DNA of 64,000 nt, taken from positions 62,001 through 126,000 of the forward strand of contig NZ_VVIW01000018.1 in assembly GCF_011682045.1 (NCBI RefSeq), in the 5' to 3' direction. Below the pieces are notes generated by a model, which was not told the DNA's origin, did not search any database, and saw only the letters and a program-made list of their open reading frames with translations. Both the position numbers and the translations under genes were made by a program. Shown one piece after another: positions 8,288 through 17,231 of this stretch (positions are counted from its first letter, which is position 1; every line of letters begins with the position of its first letter). This stretch comes from Massilia aquatica. GTDB lineage: Bacteria; Pseudomonadota; Gammaproteobacteria; Burkholderiales; Burkholderiaceae_D.

Positions 8288-11200
8288 ATGCCTGCACAGT
8301 ACGTCAACACGCTGCGATATTGGTTCGATGTCGAAGCACTCATGTATCCGGATCTTCCCAAGCCAGGCAAGCGTCCCGCATTTTTCAGGCGCTACGACGA
8401 GCCGCTGCCGTGGCTGCCCGCGCCGCATGGCACCCTGGCCGCCGACGCCGTGCACGGCCAGCACAAGTATTTCGTCTGGTTCGGCCTGGTCGAAAAAAGC
8501 GTGCTGGAAGCCGAACTGGCCGAGCTGTTCCCGCTCGACCCCAACGCCGACAGCTTCAGCGGCAACCACCAGCGTCCGTCCAGGGGCAATACCTTTCTTT
8601 GCGCGATAGAAATCGGCTCGGACGGCCGGCCCGACGTCGACACCCTGCAACTGGGCGCGTTCGCGGTCGCCTTTGCGGAAAAGAAAAACAAGACCACGAT
8701 CGGCTACCGCGGCACCCTGTCCGGCCTGCAAAGCAAAGTGCTCGAACTGGCCATGGGCAACCACGACATCGCCGACGCCAGCTGGTTCGACCAGCTCACC
8801 GACCACCTCATCACCGAGCTTGGCTGGCAACCGCGCAGCCTGCTGGCGCGTGCGCAGCTGTGCGCGCATGAAGTCGCGCTGATCGACCGGCGCGGCAAGA
8901 AGTTCCCGCGCGAGCCGGAGATGGACCCGATCAACTCCTTCTACCTCGACGACCTCGAGCGCATGCGCCAGGACGCCGAAAGCGGCCCCGGCTCGGCCCA
9001 GATCCAGGCTTACCTCGACGGCATGAACCGCGGCGGCACGCGGCGCGACGGCGCCCGGCGCGACGGCGCCCGGCGCGACATCACGCGCCCGGGGTCGGTC
9101 AACGCCGCGCTCGACCCGCGCCGCTTTCCAAAGGGACGCTGGCCGAGCGCCTTTCCGCTGTTCCTGATGCAGCAAGTGGCCGTCAACATCGGCCTGGAAA
9201 CCCTGGCCGGGGGCGGTATCTTTTCGGTCAACGGCCCGCCCGGCACCGGCAAGACCACCCTGCTGATGGACGTGATCGCCGCCCGCGTGGTCGAGCGCGC
9301 CAACATCCTGGCCGAATTCGCCCATCCGGAAGCGGCGTTTTCGCGCAGCCCGCAGCAGATTACGTATCCGGCCAACAGCAATGGCGTCTCGCTCAAGGGC
9401 AACTGCTACCACCTCGACCAACGCCTGCTCGACAGCGGCATCGTGGTTGCCAGCGCCAACAACAAGGCGGTCGAGAACATCACCCTCGACCTGCCGAATA
9501 TCAAGAAAGTCGCGCCGCAGCCGCTGCTGTTCAACGGCGAGCCGTTCGACTACTTTGGCACCAGCGCCGAATCGATCCTCAACCAGGAAAAGAAAACATT
9601 GCCGGGCGAGGCGGACGAGGCCGACGGCGAGGCCGCCGCAGAAGGCGAAGATGAAGAGCACGGCAAGATCCGCTGCTGGGGCCTGATCTCGGTCCCGCTC
9701 GGCAAGAAAGCCAACCGCAGCCTGGTCGCCAACCGCCTCGGCTTTTTCAAGGAGCTGGGACTGGCCAAGCAACTGGCCGGTGCCGGCGCCGCGCTCAACT
9801 GGGACGCGGCGCGCGCGCACTTCAACAGCGCCGTGGCCAGGGTCGAAGCAATCCAGGCCGCCATCCTCGAGTACGACAGCGCGCTGCCGGAACGCAAGGC
9901 GGCCGAATCCCTGTGCGCCGCCGCCGATGCCGCCGCCGACGTGGCCGGCCAGCGCAACGCACAGGCGAGCGCCGCGCTGGCCGCGCTCGACACCGACTCG
10001 GCCGGCAACGCCGCCGCCCTCGCCGTCAACCTGCGCGAGCGCGAGCTGCACGCGGCCGAATGGCCGCTCTGGCGCCAGTTGCTGGCGCGCTTCTTGCGCA
10101 AGGCGCGCTACGCCGGCTTCGTGGCGCGCCAGCAGGCGCTGTCGGACGAATACGACCACCTGCGCAGCGAACGCGCGCGCCTGTCCGTGGCGCGCCTCGA
10201 AGCGAGCACCAGCGCCAGCAGCTGCGCCGCCCACTGGCAGGCGGCCCGGCAGGACGCCACGGCCCGCGCGCAGGAACTGCACACGGTAGCCGAACGGGTG
10301 GACGCGCTCGCGGCCAGCCTGGGCCAGGCTGCGTTCGACCCGGCCGCGTTCGCCGCGCTGCCGGTCGAACAACAGCAAAAGGCCCTCCCGCGCAGCAACC
10401 CCGAGGTCCATGCCGCGCGGGCCGAGGTCTTCATCGCCGCGATGCACCTGCACAAGGCCTTCCTCAAGCACGCCGGTAAACCCTTCGAGACCAACTTCCG
10501 CCTGGCCCTGTCGATGCTGGCGCAGGAAAGCCACATCCAGCCGCATCTGCCGGCCATGGCGCGCCACCTGTGGGCCAGCTTCTTCCTGGCGGTGCCGGTG
10601 GTGTCGAGCACCTTCGCCTCGGTGGCGCGCTGCTTCGCCGACCTGGGCGAAGGCGAGATCGGCCTGCTGCTGGTCGACGAAGCCGGGCAGGCGGTGCCAT
10701 CGCATGCGCTGGGCGCCATCTGGCGCTCGAAGCGCGCGCTGATCGTGGGCGACCCGATGCAGGTCGAACCGGTGATCACGATGGACCCGAAGCTCGACGC
10801 CGGCATCCTCGCGTACCACGACGCCCCGCAAGAACACCGCTTGACCGCGTACTCGGCGCAGCACCTGGCCGACCGCGGCAACCGCTTCGGCGCCAGCGTG
10901 GTGCAGTACGACGGCAGCGACCTGTGGGTGGGCGCGCCGCTGCGCGTGCACCGGCGCTGCGCCGACCCCATGTTTTCGCTGTCGAACGACATTGCCTACA
11001 ATGGCAAGATGGTCTATGGCCCGCCGCGCGCCGAGGAAGAACAGGCCACTGCCAGCCGGCCGCTGCTCGGCCCCTCGGGCTGGCACGACATTGGCGCGGG
11101 CGAATTCGACGGGCACTACAACGGACGCGAAGGCGCGCTCGCGGCCGACATGGTGGTGCGCTACGCCCGCGAAGGCTGGGTTGGCAAAGCGCACGGTTTG

Positions 11201-11554
11201 CCCGAGCTGTTCCTGATCACCCCGTTCAAATCGGTAGCGCAAGGGCTAACCGCGTTGCTCAAGGCGCGGGTGGACGAATGGGCGGGCGACGCCGGCGACG
11301 ACGCAATCGGCGCATGGCTGCAAGGGCACGTCGGCACGGTGCACACCTTCCAGGGCAAGGAATGCGAGACGGTGCTGTTCGTCCTCGGCGGCAAGAGCGA
11401 CGGTGCACGGCAATGGGCGGCGGGGCGGCCCAACCTCATCAACGTCGCCGCCACCCGCGCCCAGCGGCGCCTGTACGTGATCGGCAACCGCCAGCAATGG
11501 TCGCGTACCCCGTTCGGCAGCAAACTCGCCGACGCCCTCCCTGACATCTCCTAA
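8288..11554 (+). CDS. Large SF1 (Upf1-like) DNA/RNA helicase, orphan
   Basis: A 1088-residue superfamily 1 helicase. Motifs: Walker A GPPGTGKTTLL near residue 316, Walker B LLLVDEAGQAV near 795, motif III region GDPMQVEPV near 820, motif V TVHTFQGKECETVLF near 1018 and motif VI NVAATRAQRRLYVIGN near 1052. Between motif I and motif II lies an unusually long insertion of about 450 residues: an acidic patch (DEADGEAAAEGEDEE) and an Ala/Arg-rich helical part that may form a coiled coil. About 300 residues precede Walker A without a domain I recognise. The ATG at 8288 is preferred over an upstream TTG. No partner gene is adjacent. It could act in RNA metabolism, DNA repair or phage defence; the sequence does not decide. 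Confidence 0.8.
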   Translation: MPAQYVNTLRYWFDVEALMYPDLPKPGKRPAFFRRYDEPLPWLPAPHGTLAADAVHGQHKYFVWFGLVEKSVLEAELAELFPLDPNADSFSGNHQRPSRGNTFLCAIEIGSDGRPDVDTLQLGAFAVAFAEKKNKTTIGYRGTLSGLQSKVLELAMGNHDIADASWFDQLTDHLITELGWQPRSLLARAQLCAHEVALIDRRGKKFPREPEMDPINSFYLDDLERMRQDAESGPGSAQIQAYLDGMNRGGTRRDGARRDGARRDITRPGSVNAALDPRRFPKGRWPSAFPLFLMQQVAVNIGLETLAGGGIFSVNGPPGTGKTTLLMDVIAARVVERANILAEFAHPEAAFSRSPQQITYPANSNGVSLKGNCYHLDQRLLDSGIVVASANNKAVENITLDLPNIKKVAPQPLLFNGEPFDYFGTSAESILNQEKKTLPGEADEADGEAAAEGEDEEHGKIRCWGLISVPLGKKANRSLVANRLGFFKELGLAKQLAGAGAALNWDAARAHFNSAVARVEAIQAAILEYDSALPERKAAESLCAAADAAADVAGQRNAQASAALAALDTDSAGNAAALAVNLRERELHAAEWPLWRQLLARFLRKARYAGFVARQQALSDEYDHLRSERARLSVARLEASTSASSCAAHWQAARQDATARAQELHTVAERVDALAASLGQAAFDPAAFAALPVEQQQKALPRSNPEVHAARAEVFIAAMHLHKAFLKHAGKPFETNFRLALSMLAQESHIQPHLPAMARHLWASFFLAVPVVSSTFASVARCFADLGEGEIGLLLVDEAGQAVPSHALGAIWRSKRALIVGDPMQVEPVITMDPKLDAGILAYHDAPQEHRLTAYSAQHLADRGNRFGASVVQYDGSDLWVGAPLRVHRRCADPMFSLSNDIAYNGKMVYGPPRAEEEQATASRPLLGPSGWHDIGAGEFDGHYNGREGALAADMVVRYAREGWVGKAHGLPELFLITPFKSVAQGLTALLKARVDEWAGDAGDDAIGAWLQGHVGTVHTFQGKECETVLFVLGGKSDGARQWAAGRPNLINVAATRAQRRLYVIGNRQQWSRTPFGSKLADALPDIS
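9041..9085 (+). repeat. In-frame 15-bp repeat inside the helicase gene
   Basis: CGGCGCGACGGCGCC is repeated exactly at 9041 and 9056, and a third, degenerate copy follows at 9071. It encodes RRDGA-RRDGA-RRDIT about 60 residues before Walker A. Because the unit is five codons, copy number can change without breaking the frame. Confidence 0.85.
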
Positions 11555-11573
11555 CGCGGCAGGAAAGCCCCTC

Positions 11574-11745
11574 CAACCGGGGCCAGAGCTTTAATTAGAA
11601 ACTTTTTTGTTGCAAAACCGGGGACAGACCCCGGTTTTGCAAGTTTTCTTTGCTGCGACAGCGCTTTGGGCGCGCACCCGGTCGCGCAGACGCGTTTTGA
11701 TTCCCATTGGACTTTTGTTTCTAATTAAAGCTCTGACCCCGGTTG
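11574..11745. repeat. MITE-like nested palindromic element
   Basis: A 172-bp element bounded by 29-bp inverted repeats (11574-11602 and 11717-11745, one mismatch; inner ends read CTTTAATTAGAAAC and its complement). Inside, a perfect 14-bp stem (11610-11623 with 11629-11642) closes a 5-base ACAGA loop and reads CAAAACCGGGG outward. The central part is GC-rich and has no ORF. It fills the gap between the helicase stop and the isochorismatase-like gene. The inner motif CAGACCCCGGTTTT recurs at 42006-42019, so it belongs to a dispersed family. Structure suggests a non-autonomous mobile element or a bidirectional terminator. Confidence 0.75.
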
Positions 11746-11876
11746 TAGGAAGGCGCTGAGTTGCTGGTGGGGGGATTCGCAACCGGAGGTTTGGAATCTG
11801 CGAACCCGCTGCCCGTTTATCTGACACAGACTCTGGATGACACTGATGCCTCTTTCATCACTGTTCCAAGGGTTCC

Positions 11877-12410
11877 ATGAAAACGCTCCTGATCATCGAC
11901 ATGCAAAACGCCTGGCTGGCCGACCCTGCCAGCCCCTGTACCGACACCGATGGCGTGGTCCAGCGCATCAATCACGCCGCCAGGTATATCCGTGCGCAGG
12001 GCGGCACGGTGATCTTCGTGCAGCATGCGAATGCGGATGTGCCGATCGGCTCGGCCGCGTGGCAAGTCATCCCGGCACTGGAACAGGCGGCCACCGACAG
12101 CATCGTGCACAAGCTGGCCGCCGATTCTTTCGCCGCGACCGACCTGGCGCACCAGCTGGCAGCGAACGCCACCTCCACTTTGTATATCAGCGGCTTCGCC
12201 AGCGAGTTCTGCGTCGATACCGCCGTGCGCGCAGCAGCCTCGCGCGGCCTGCACGTGGTGGCCCTGTCGGACGCGCACACCACCGCCGACCGCCCGCACC
12301 TCGCCGCGCCAGCCATCATCGCGCACCACAACTGGGTATGGTCCGGACTGCCCGTGAGCGCCGGCAGCACCCTGACGGTCAGCACGACGGCGCAGGCCTT
12401 CCCGCACTAG
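11877..12410 (+). CDS. Isochorismatase-family cysteine hydrolase
   Basis: A 177-residue single-domain hydrolase of the isochorismatase/nicotinamidase fold. The catalytic triad is visible as D8 (LLIIDMQNAW), K79 (IVHKLAAD) and C112 (GFASEFCVDT). Family members hydrolyse amides such as nicotinamide, or N-carbamoyl compounds and isochorismate; no feature assigns this one. AAGG lies a few bases before the ATG at 11877. It converges with the DUF2306 gene, ending 7 bases from its stop. Confidence 0.85.
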   Translation: MKTLLIIDMQNAWLADPASPCTDTDGVVQRINHAARYIRAQGGTVIFVQHANADVPIGSAAWQVIPALEQAATDSIVHKLAADSFAATDLAHQLAANATSTLYISGFASEFCVDTAVRAAASRGLHVVALSDAHTTADRPHLAAPAIIAHHNWVWSGLPVSAGSTLTVSTTAQAFPH

Positions 12411-12417
12411 ACCGCGC

Positions 12418-13281
12418 TCACAGATGCGGCAGCCACAGGATCGTCGCCGCCGCAGCCACGCCGGCCGCCGTCGCCGCGCTCAGCGCCAGCATGGCGACGC
12501 TCATGGCGATGCGCGCCGCCGGCCGGCCGCTCGCTTGCGCCCGCGCAAACAATTCCAGCAGCGCCAGCGGCAGCAGGTACTGGGCAAACGACAGGAAACT
12601 CAGGAACGGCCCCTGGAAGGTCACCGGATCGAATCCGGCCGGCCCGCGGTTGGCGACGATCCATGCCATCAGTCCGATCCGGAAGAACCACACGCCGCTG
12701 ACCGCCAGGAACAGGCGCAGCGCCCAGCGCCGGTGCTGCGCGATGCGTCCGGCGCGCGCATGATGCACGGCGTACACCGCGCACAGCACGATCAGCACCG
12801 CATTGCCGCTGATGCCGACGTGCTGCGCCAGGCCGCCCACCGCGCCGCGACACCACACCATGTACAGGCCGATCAGGCTGGACGCGACCGCCAGCAGCAC
12901 ATACACGCGCCCGTTCCAGCGGTGAAACGCGGGCGCCAGCCGCCGCAGCGGCGCCAGCAGCTGGAGCGCGCCGCCGACGGTGATCACCACCGCCAGCAGC
13001 AGATGCAGGCCGATGGCGGCATTGCCGGCCGTGTCGCCAGCGACATACCCGCGCGGCATCACCTTGTTCCATTGCGCCAGGTCGCCTTGCGCCAGCGCCC
13101 CGCCGTAGACAGCGGCGACATACCAGGCAAACAGCAGTTGCCCGGCCACGGCCACCGCGAACCACAGACGCGCCGACCACGCCAGGGCGCGCGCGCCGGT
13201 GTCGGGCCGCGCGGACGCGCCTGTGCCGGCCGCTGCCGTTTGCGACCGCAGCGGCCGCCGCGGCGCAGTGTGCAAGATCAT
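12418..13281 (-). CDS. DUF2306 membrane protein
   Basis: A 287-residue integral membrane protein with about seven to eight hydrophobic segments starting near residue 37. HRWNGRVYV and HRRWALRLFL are the histidine-arginine signatures of DUF2306; function unknown. The ATG at 13281 follows AAGGAG by 6 bases. It is divergent from the LytS-type kinase gene at 13421, with a 139-bp gap that could hold promoters for both. A regulatory link to that two-component system is possible but unproven. Confidence 0.75.
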   Translation of the reverse strand: MILHTAPRRPLRSQTAAAGTGASARPDTGARALAWSARLWFAVAVAGQLLFAWYVAAVYGGALAQGDLAQWNKVMPRGYVAGDTAGNAAIGLHLLLAVVITVGGALQLLAPLRRLAPAFHRWNGRVYVLLAVASSLIGLYMVWCRGAVGGLAQHVGISGNAVLIVLCAVYAVHHARAGRIAQHRRWALRLFLAVSGVWFFRIGLMAWIVANRGPAGFDPVTFQGPFLSFLSFAQYLLPLALLELFARAQASGRPAARIAMSVAMLALSAATAAGVAAAATILWLPHL

Positions 13282-13420
13282 GGGAGGCTCCTTTTGGTGT
13301 GATGGTCTTCACGCACAGTAAAGGCAAGCGGCCGCGCTGGCGGGCGTGCGCGGCCAACGGCGCGACGGACGGCGGTTTTCCGGGCTTGAACGACGCTCGC
13401 CGAACGGTTATCGTGGCGGG

Positions 13421-14479
13421 ATGACCACTCCACCGCTCCGCAGCGCGCCCGCGCGCCATCCGGCCCTGCCGACCCCGCGCCAATGGCTGGTGGTGCTGCT
13501 CATCACGCTGCAACTGTCGTGGGTGCTGTCGGCCTTGTCGTCCGGCCCGTTCCTGTCGGTGTTGCTGCGCATCGCGTTCATCGGCGTGCTCTTGCTGCTC
13601 ACGTACACGGCCAGCGCCAGCGTGCGCCGGCGCTGGCTGCCGCCGGCCCTGCTGCGGCCGCTGGCGGTGGCGCTGGTGGCGCCGCTGGCCACGCTGGCGA
13701 TCTTTTTGCTGACCGAGCGGGTTCCGGCCAAGCGCGCGCTGGTGTACGGCTACATCATGCTGGCCATCCTGTCGGTAGTGACCGGCACGCTGGCGACGCT
13801 GGTGGCGCTGCGCCTCGAACGCAAGGCGAAGGAACGCGCCGCGCGCCAGCAGGAAGAGCGCGAGCGCGACACGCTCGAGCGCGAACTGACGGCCGCGCGC
13901 CTGCGCCTGCTGCAGGCGCAGATCGAGCCGCACTTCCTGTTCAATACGCTGGCCAACATCGCCGCGCTGGTGGAAGCGAAGTCCGACAATGCCGGCCCGG
14001 TGCTGCGCCACCTGATCGCCTACCTCAAGGCCGCGATGCCGCGCCTGAACGACGCCGACGCCACCCTCGACACCGAACTGCAACTGGTACGCGCCTACCT
14101 GGAGCTGATGCATATGCGCATGCCCGACCGCTTGCAGTTCAGCGTGCAGGTAGCATCGGAACTGCACGGCCTGCCGTTTCCGGCGATGGCCCTGCTGACC
14201 CTGGTGGAAAACGCGGTGCGGCACGGTATCGATCCGAGCCTGGAGGGCGGGCGCATCGAGGTCGGCGGCATGGCCGATGCCGCCAGCGGGCGCATTACCT
14301 TGTGGGTGGGCGATACCGGACAGGGCATGTCGGCATCGGCCCAGCCGGGCACCGGGCTGGCCAATGTGCGCACGCGCCTGCAAGCCTTGTACGGTCCCGG
14401 CGCGCGCCTCGATCTGCATGAAGAAACGCCGCATGGCGTCCACGTCGAACTCACTTTTATGCCACGGAGCGCCGCATGA
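13421..14479 (+). CDS. LytS/YehU-type sensor histidine kinase
   Basis: A 352-residue inner-membrane kinase. Four hydrophobic segments occupy residues 20-130, followed by a charged helical linker (about 130-165). The phosphoacceptor is H171 in QIEPHFLFNTL, the hallmark of the His_kinase (LytS) family; the ATP-binding part shows LVENAVRHG and GDTGQGM. No separate sensory domain is present, so the signal is probably sensed in the membrane. The ATG at 13421 is used; an extension to 13346 is open but featureless. The stop overlaps the response regulator start as ATGA, so both are translated together. Confidence 0.9.
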   Translation: MTTPPLRSAPARHPALPTPRQWLVVLLITLQLSWVLSALSSGPFLSVLLRIAFIGVLLLLTYTASASVRRRWLPPALLRPLAVALVAPLATLAIFLLTERVPAKRALVYGYIMLAILSVVTGTLATLVALRLERKAKERAARQQEERERDTLERELTAARLRLLQAQIEPHFLFNTLANIAALVEAKSDNAGPVLRHLIAYLKAAMPRLNDADATLDTELQLVRAYLELMHMRMPDRLQFSVQVASELHGLPFPAMALLTLVENAVRHGIDPSLEGGRIEVGGMADAASGRITLWVGDTGQGMSASAQPGTGLANVRTRLQALYGPGARLDLHEETPHGVHVELTFMPRSAA

Positions 14480-15246
14480 GCCACCCCACCGCCCTGATCG
14501 CCGACGACGAACCGCTGCTGCGCGAGCACCTGCGCGCGCAACTGGCGCGGCTGTGGCCGGAACTGGAGATCGTGGCCGACGCGCGCAACGGCGCCGAGGC
14601 GGTCGAGCTGTTCGACCAGCATCGGCCGGCGATCGTGTTTTTGGATGTGCACATGCCGGGGCTGAACGGGATCGAGGCGGCGCGCTCGCTGGCGCGGCGC
14701 GCGCAGATCGTGTTCGTGACCGCCTACGAGCAGTACGCGGTGCAGGCCTTCGAGCAGGGCGCCATCGATTACCTGGTCAAGCCGGTCGACGCGGCGCGCC
14801 TCGCCGATACGGTGCAGCGCTTGCAGGCGCGGCTGGGCCAGGCGCCCGCCGCCGGCGCGGCCTTCGACGCGCTGCTCGAGCGGATCGCCGGCGAACTGCG
14901 CCAGCGCACCGGGCCGCGCACCTGGCTGCAATGGATCCGGGCGTCGGTCGGCAGCCGCGTGCGCCTGATTCCGGTCGAGCAGGTGGCTTTCATGCGCGCC
15001 GAGGGCAAGTACACCTCGGTGGTGTGGATGGATGGCGAGGCGCTGATCCGCAAGAGCATCCGCGAACTGGGCGACGAACTCGATCCGGACTGCTTCGTGC
15101 AGATCCACCGTTCGGTGATCGTCAATCTGCATTGCGTGAGCGAAGTCGTGCGCGGGGTGAACGAGACCGCCGATGTGCACCTGCGCGGGCGCACCGAGGT
15201 GCTACCGGTCAGCCGCAGTTATTTGCATCATTTCCGGCAGATGTAG
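14476..15246 (+). CDS. LytTR-family response regulator
   Basis: A 256-residue regulator partnered with the preceding kinase. The receiver domain has acidic D10-D11, phosphoacceptor D57 (VFLDVHMPG), VTAY and LVKPVD. The C-terminal LytTR DNA-binding domain begins near residue 150, with EQVAFMRAEGKYTSVVW and FVQIHRSVIVNL as its conserved strands. Such regulators bind imperfect direct repeats upstream of their targets; none could be assigned here. Translational coupling to the kinase is through the ATGA overlap at 14476. Confidence 0.92.
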   Translation: MSHPTALIADDEPLLREHLRAQLARLWPELEIVADARNGAEAVELFDQHRPAIVFLDVHMPGLNGIEAARSLARRAQIVFVTAYEQYAVQAFEQGAIDYLVKPVDAARLADTVQRLQARLGQAPAAGAAFDALLERIAGELRQRTGPRTWLQWIRASVGSRVRLIPVEQVAFMRAEGKYTSVVWMDGEALIRKSIRELGDELDPDCFVQIHRSVIVNLHCVSEVVRGVNETADVHLRGRTEVLPVSRSYLHHFRQM

Positions 15247-15276
15247 CGCAGTCCAATGGCGCTGAGGGCTCTTGAA

Positions 15277-15498
15277 TTATGCAACCCGCACGCCGATGGC
15301 CTCCAAGGCCAGCTTGATGTCATTCATTTCCGCATCCGGCACCGCCAATTCGATCAGTTGATTTTCCAACAGGTCGTCGACCACGCGTTTTGCCGCGCCG
15401 AGCGACTGGCCGAATCGCCCTCGTAGGAAATGGTTCAGCGCAACCTTATTCAACCCCGGGTTCCACCCTTCCAGCACGATTTTTCCCATGGCCGTCAT
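15277..15498 (-). CDS. Small L7/L12 C-terminal-domain-like protein
   Basis: A 73-residue protein. The segment LGAAKRVVDDLLENQ followed by an acidic loop and IKLALEAIGVRV resembles the helix-turn-helix-strand pattern of the ribosomal L7/L12 C-terminal domain (…GLKEAKDLVE…LKKALEEAGAEV). It lacks the L7/L12 N-terminal dimerisation part, so it is not the ribosomal protein itself. The ATG at 15498 overlaps the stop of the VOC gene as ATGA; an ATG at 15489 is an alternative. It is the last gene of a four-gene run. Function unknown. Confidence 0.65.
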   Translation of the reverse strand: MTAMGKIVLEGWNPGLNKVALNHFLRGRFGQSLGAAKRVVDDLLENQLIELAVPDAEMNDIKLALEAIGVRVA

Positions 15499-15857
15499 GC
15501 CGGCGGCTGGCAAAAGCGGATGCGGTTGCCGAAAGGATCGCCGACCTGCATCACCCTGCCCCACGGCAAGTCATCCACGCCAGGACGCGCGTACGCGTAA
15601 TTCTTCGCGATCAGCTCCTGGTGCAGGGTGTCGATATCGTCGACATGCACGAAAATGGTCGAACCCGGCGTGGCGTCCCCATGGTGCTCGCTCAGGTGGA
15701 TCACCAGATCGCCGCGTTTGACCTCCATATACAAGGGCATGCCTTCCTCGAAGCGGTGCTCCCATTCGCAGGTGAAGCCGAGGAAGTCCAGGTAGTGCTC
15801 GCGCGCTTTTTGCTCCGAGAAAATGCGCAGGATGGGAATGGCCGGGGACAGCTGCAT
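15495..15857 (-). CDS. VOC-family (glyoxalase/bleomycin-resistance-like) protein
   Basis: A 120-residue vicinal-oxygen-chelate protein. It shows the paired beta-alpha-beta-beta-beta modules, with ILRIFSEQKAREHYLDFLGF at the start and VGDPFGNRIRFCQP at the end, close to the bleomycin-binding Ble-type members. Such proteins act as dimers that bind metals or hydrophobic drugs; the ligand here is unknown. AGGAG precedes the ATG at 15857 by 7 bases. It sits 54 bp downstream of the aminopeptidase gene and overlaps the next gene by 4 bp. Confidence 0.8.
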   Translation of the reverse strand: MQLSPAIPILRIFSEQKAREHYLDFLGFTCEWEHRFEEGMPLYMEVKRGDLVIHLSEHHGDATPGSTIFVHVDDIDTLHQELIAKNYAYARPGVDDLPWGRVMQVGDPFGNRIRFCQPPA

Positions 15858-15911
15858 GCGTCGCTCCTGATGAATGTGATTCCCCCAGACTGCGGCATGC
15901 GGCGCGCCTTG

Positions 15912-17231
15912 TCAACGCAGCAGTGCTTCAAGCTGGTCCACCTCCTTGGGCACGCCGGCGCTCATCACTTCCCTGCCCCCAGGCATCACCGCCACGTCGT
16001 CCTCGATGCGGATCCCGATATGCCAGTACTGCTCCGGCACGCCCGCCGCCGGCCGGATGTACAGGCCCGGTTCGACGGTGAGCGTCATGCCGGGGTGCAG
16101 GATGCGCCAGGCATCGCTGCCGGGCTCGCGGTAGCTGCCGACGTCATGCACGTCCATGCCGAGCCAGTGGCTGGTTTTGCACATGAAAAACTGGCGCCAG
16201 GCGCCGCTGTCGATGACGTCGTCCAGCGCGCCGGCCTGGCCGGCCCGCAGCAAGCCCGTATCGAGCATGCCCTGGGCCAGGATGCGCACCGCCGCCTCGT
16301 GCGGCGCCATCACGTGGGCGCCGGGGCGGACCGCGTCGATGGCGGCCAGTTGCGCATCGAGCACGATCTGGTAGAGGCGCCTTTGCACCGGCGAAAAGCG
16401 GCCGCTGACGGGGAAGGTGCGGGTGATGTCGGCCGCGTAGCTGTCGAGCTCGCAGCCGGCATCGATCAGCAGCAGCTCGCCCTCCCGCAACAGCGCGCGG
16501 CCGGGATTGTGGTGCAGCACGCAGGCGTTCGCGCCGGCCGCCACGATCGACGGGTAGGCCGGCGCCGCCGCCCCCTGGCGATGGAATTCGTACAGCAGTT
16601 CGGCCTCGACCTGGTACTCGGCCTGGCCCGCGCGGGCCATGCGCATGGCGCGCAGATGGGCCTCGGCGGAGACAGCTGCGGCGCGCCGCATGATGGCCAG
16701 TTCGCCGTCATCCTTGAACAGGCGCATCTCGTCGAGCAGCATGTGGACGTCGTCGATACGCGCCGGTGCGCGCACGCCCGAGCGGCCCGCCTTGCGCACG
16801 CCGCGCAGCCATCCGTGCAGGCGCTCGTCGAAGGCGGCGTTGCGGCCCAGGGCGGCGAACAGGGCCGGCGCCCCGGCCAGCAGGGCCGGCATGTGCTCGT
16901 CGAGCGCGGCCACGGGAAACGCCTCATCGAAGCCGAAATGCACGCCCTCTTCGTGCGGACTGCGGCGCGCGCCATGCCAGATGGCGTGCTCCGGGTCGTT
17001 ATCGCGGCAAAACAGGATGGCGCGCGGCTGCGCTCCGGCCACCAGCACGATCAGCGCTTCCGGTTCGGCGATGCCGGACAGGTAATGCACATAGCTGTCG
17101 TGCCGGAACGGATACTCGACATCGTTGTTGCGCATGACTTCGGGCGCGGTGGGAATGACGGCGACGCCGCCGCCGTGCTGGTGCATCTGCGCGATCAGCC
17201 GCGCGCGCCGGGTGCGGTAGGGAAGCATCAT
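15912..17231 (-). CDS. pepP: Xaa-Pro aminopeptidase (PepP-like, M24B)
   Basis: A 439-residue metallopeptidase that removes N-terminal residues before proline. The dinuclear metal ligands of the pita-bread fold are visible in order: IDAGCELDSYAADITRTF (two Asp), KTSHWLGMDVHDVG (His), LTVEPGLY (Glu) and GIRIEDDVAV (Glu). The N-terminal creatinase-like domain carries the YLSGIAEPEALIVL segment typical of PepP. The ATG at 17231 overlaps the EamA gene stop as ATGA and has AAGAGGG upstream; the frame is open beyond it only because it shadows the transporter gene. Likely cytosolic. Confidence 0.9.
   Translation of the reverse strand: MMLPYRTRRARLIAQMHQHGGGVAVIPTAPEVMRNNDVEYPFRHDSYVHYLSGIAEPEALIVLVAGAQPRAILFCRDNDPEHAIWHGARRSPHEEGVHFGFDEAFPVAALDEHMPALLAGAPALFAALGRNAAFDERLHGWLRGVRKAGRSGVRAPARIDDVHMLLDEMRLFKDDGELAIMRRAAAVSAEAHLRAMRMARAGQAEYQVEAELLYEFHRQGAAAPAYPSIVAAGANACVLHHNPGRALLREGELLLIDAGCELDSYAADITRTFPVSGRFSPVQRRLYQIVLDAQLAAIDAVRPGAHVMAPHEAAVRILAQGMLDTGLLRAGQAGALDDVIDSGAWRQFFMCKTSHWLGMDVHDVGSYREPGSDAWRILHPGMTLTVEPGLYIRPAAGVPEQYWHIGIRIEDDVAVMPGGREVMSAGVPKEVDQLEALLR

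Noticed and set aside
8210-11242. A 1010-codon open frame antisense to the helicase gene.
   Set aside because: It mirrors the codon pattern of a GC-rich gene; the translation is His/Arg/Gln/Ala-rich without any domain, and the sense strand encodes clear helicase motifs.
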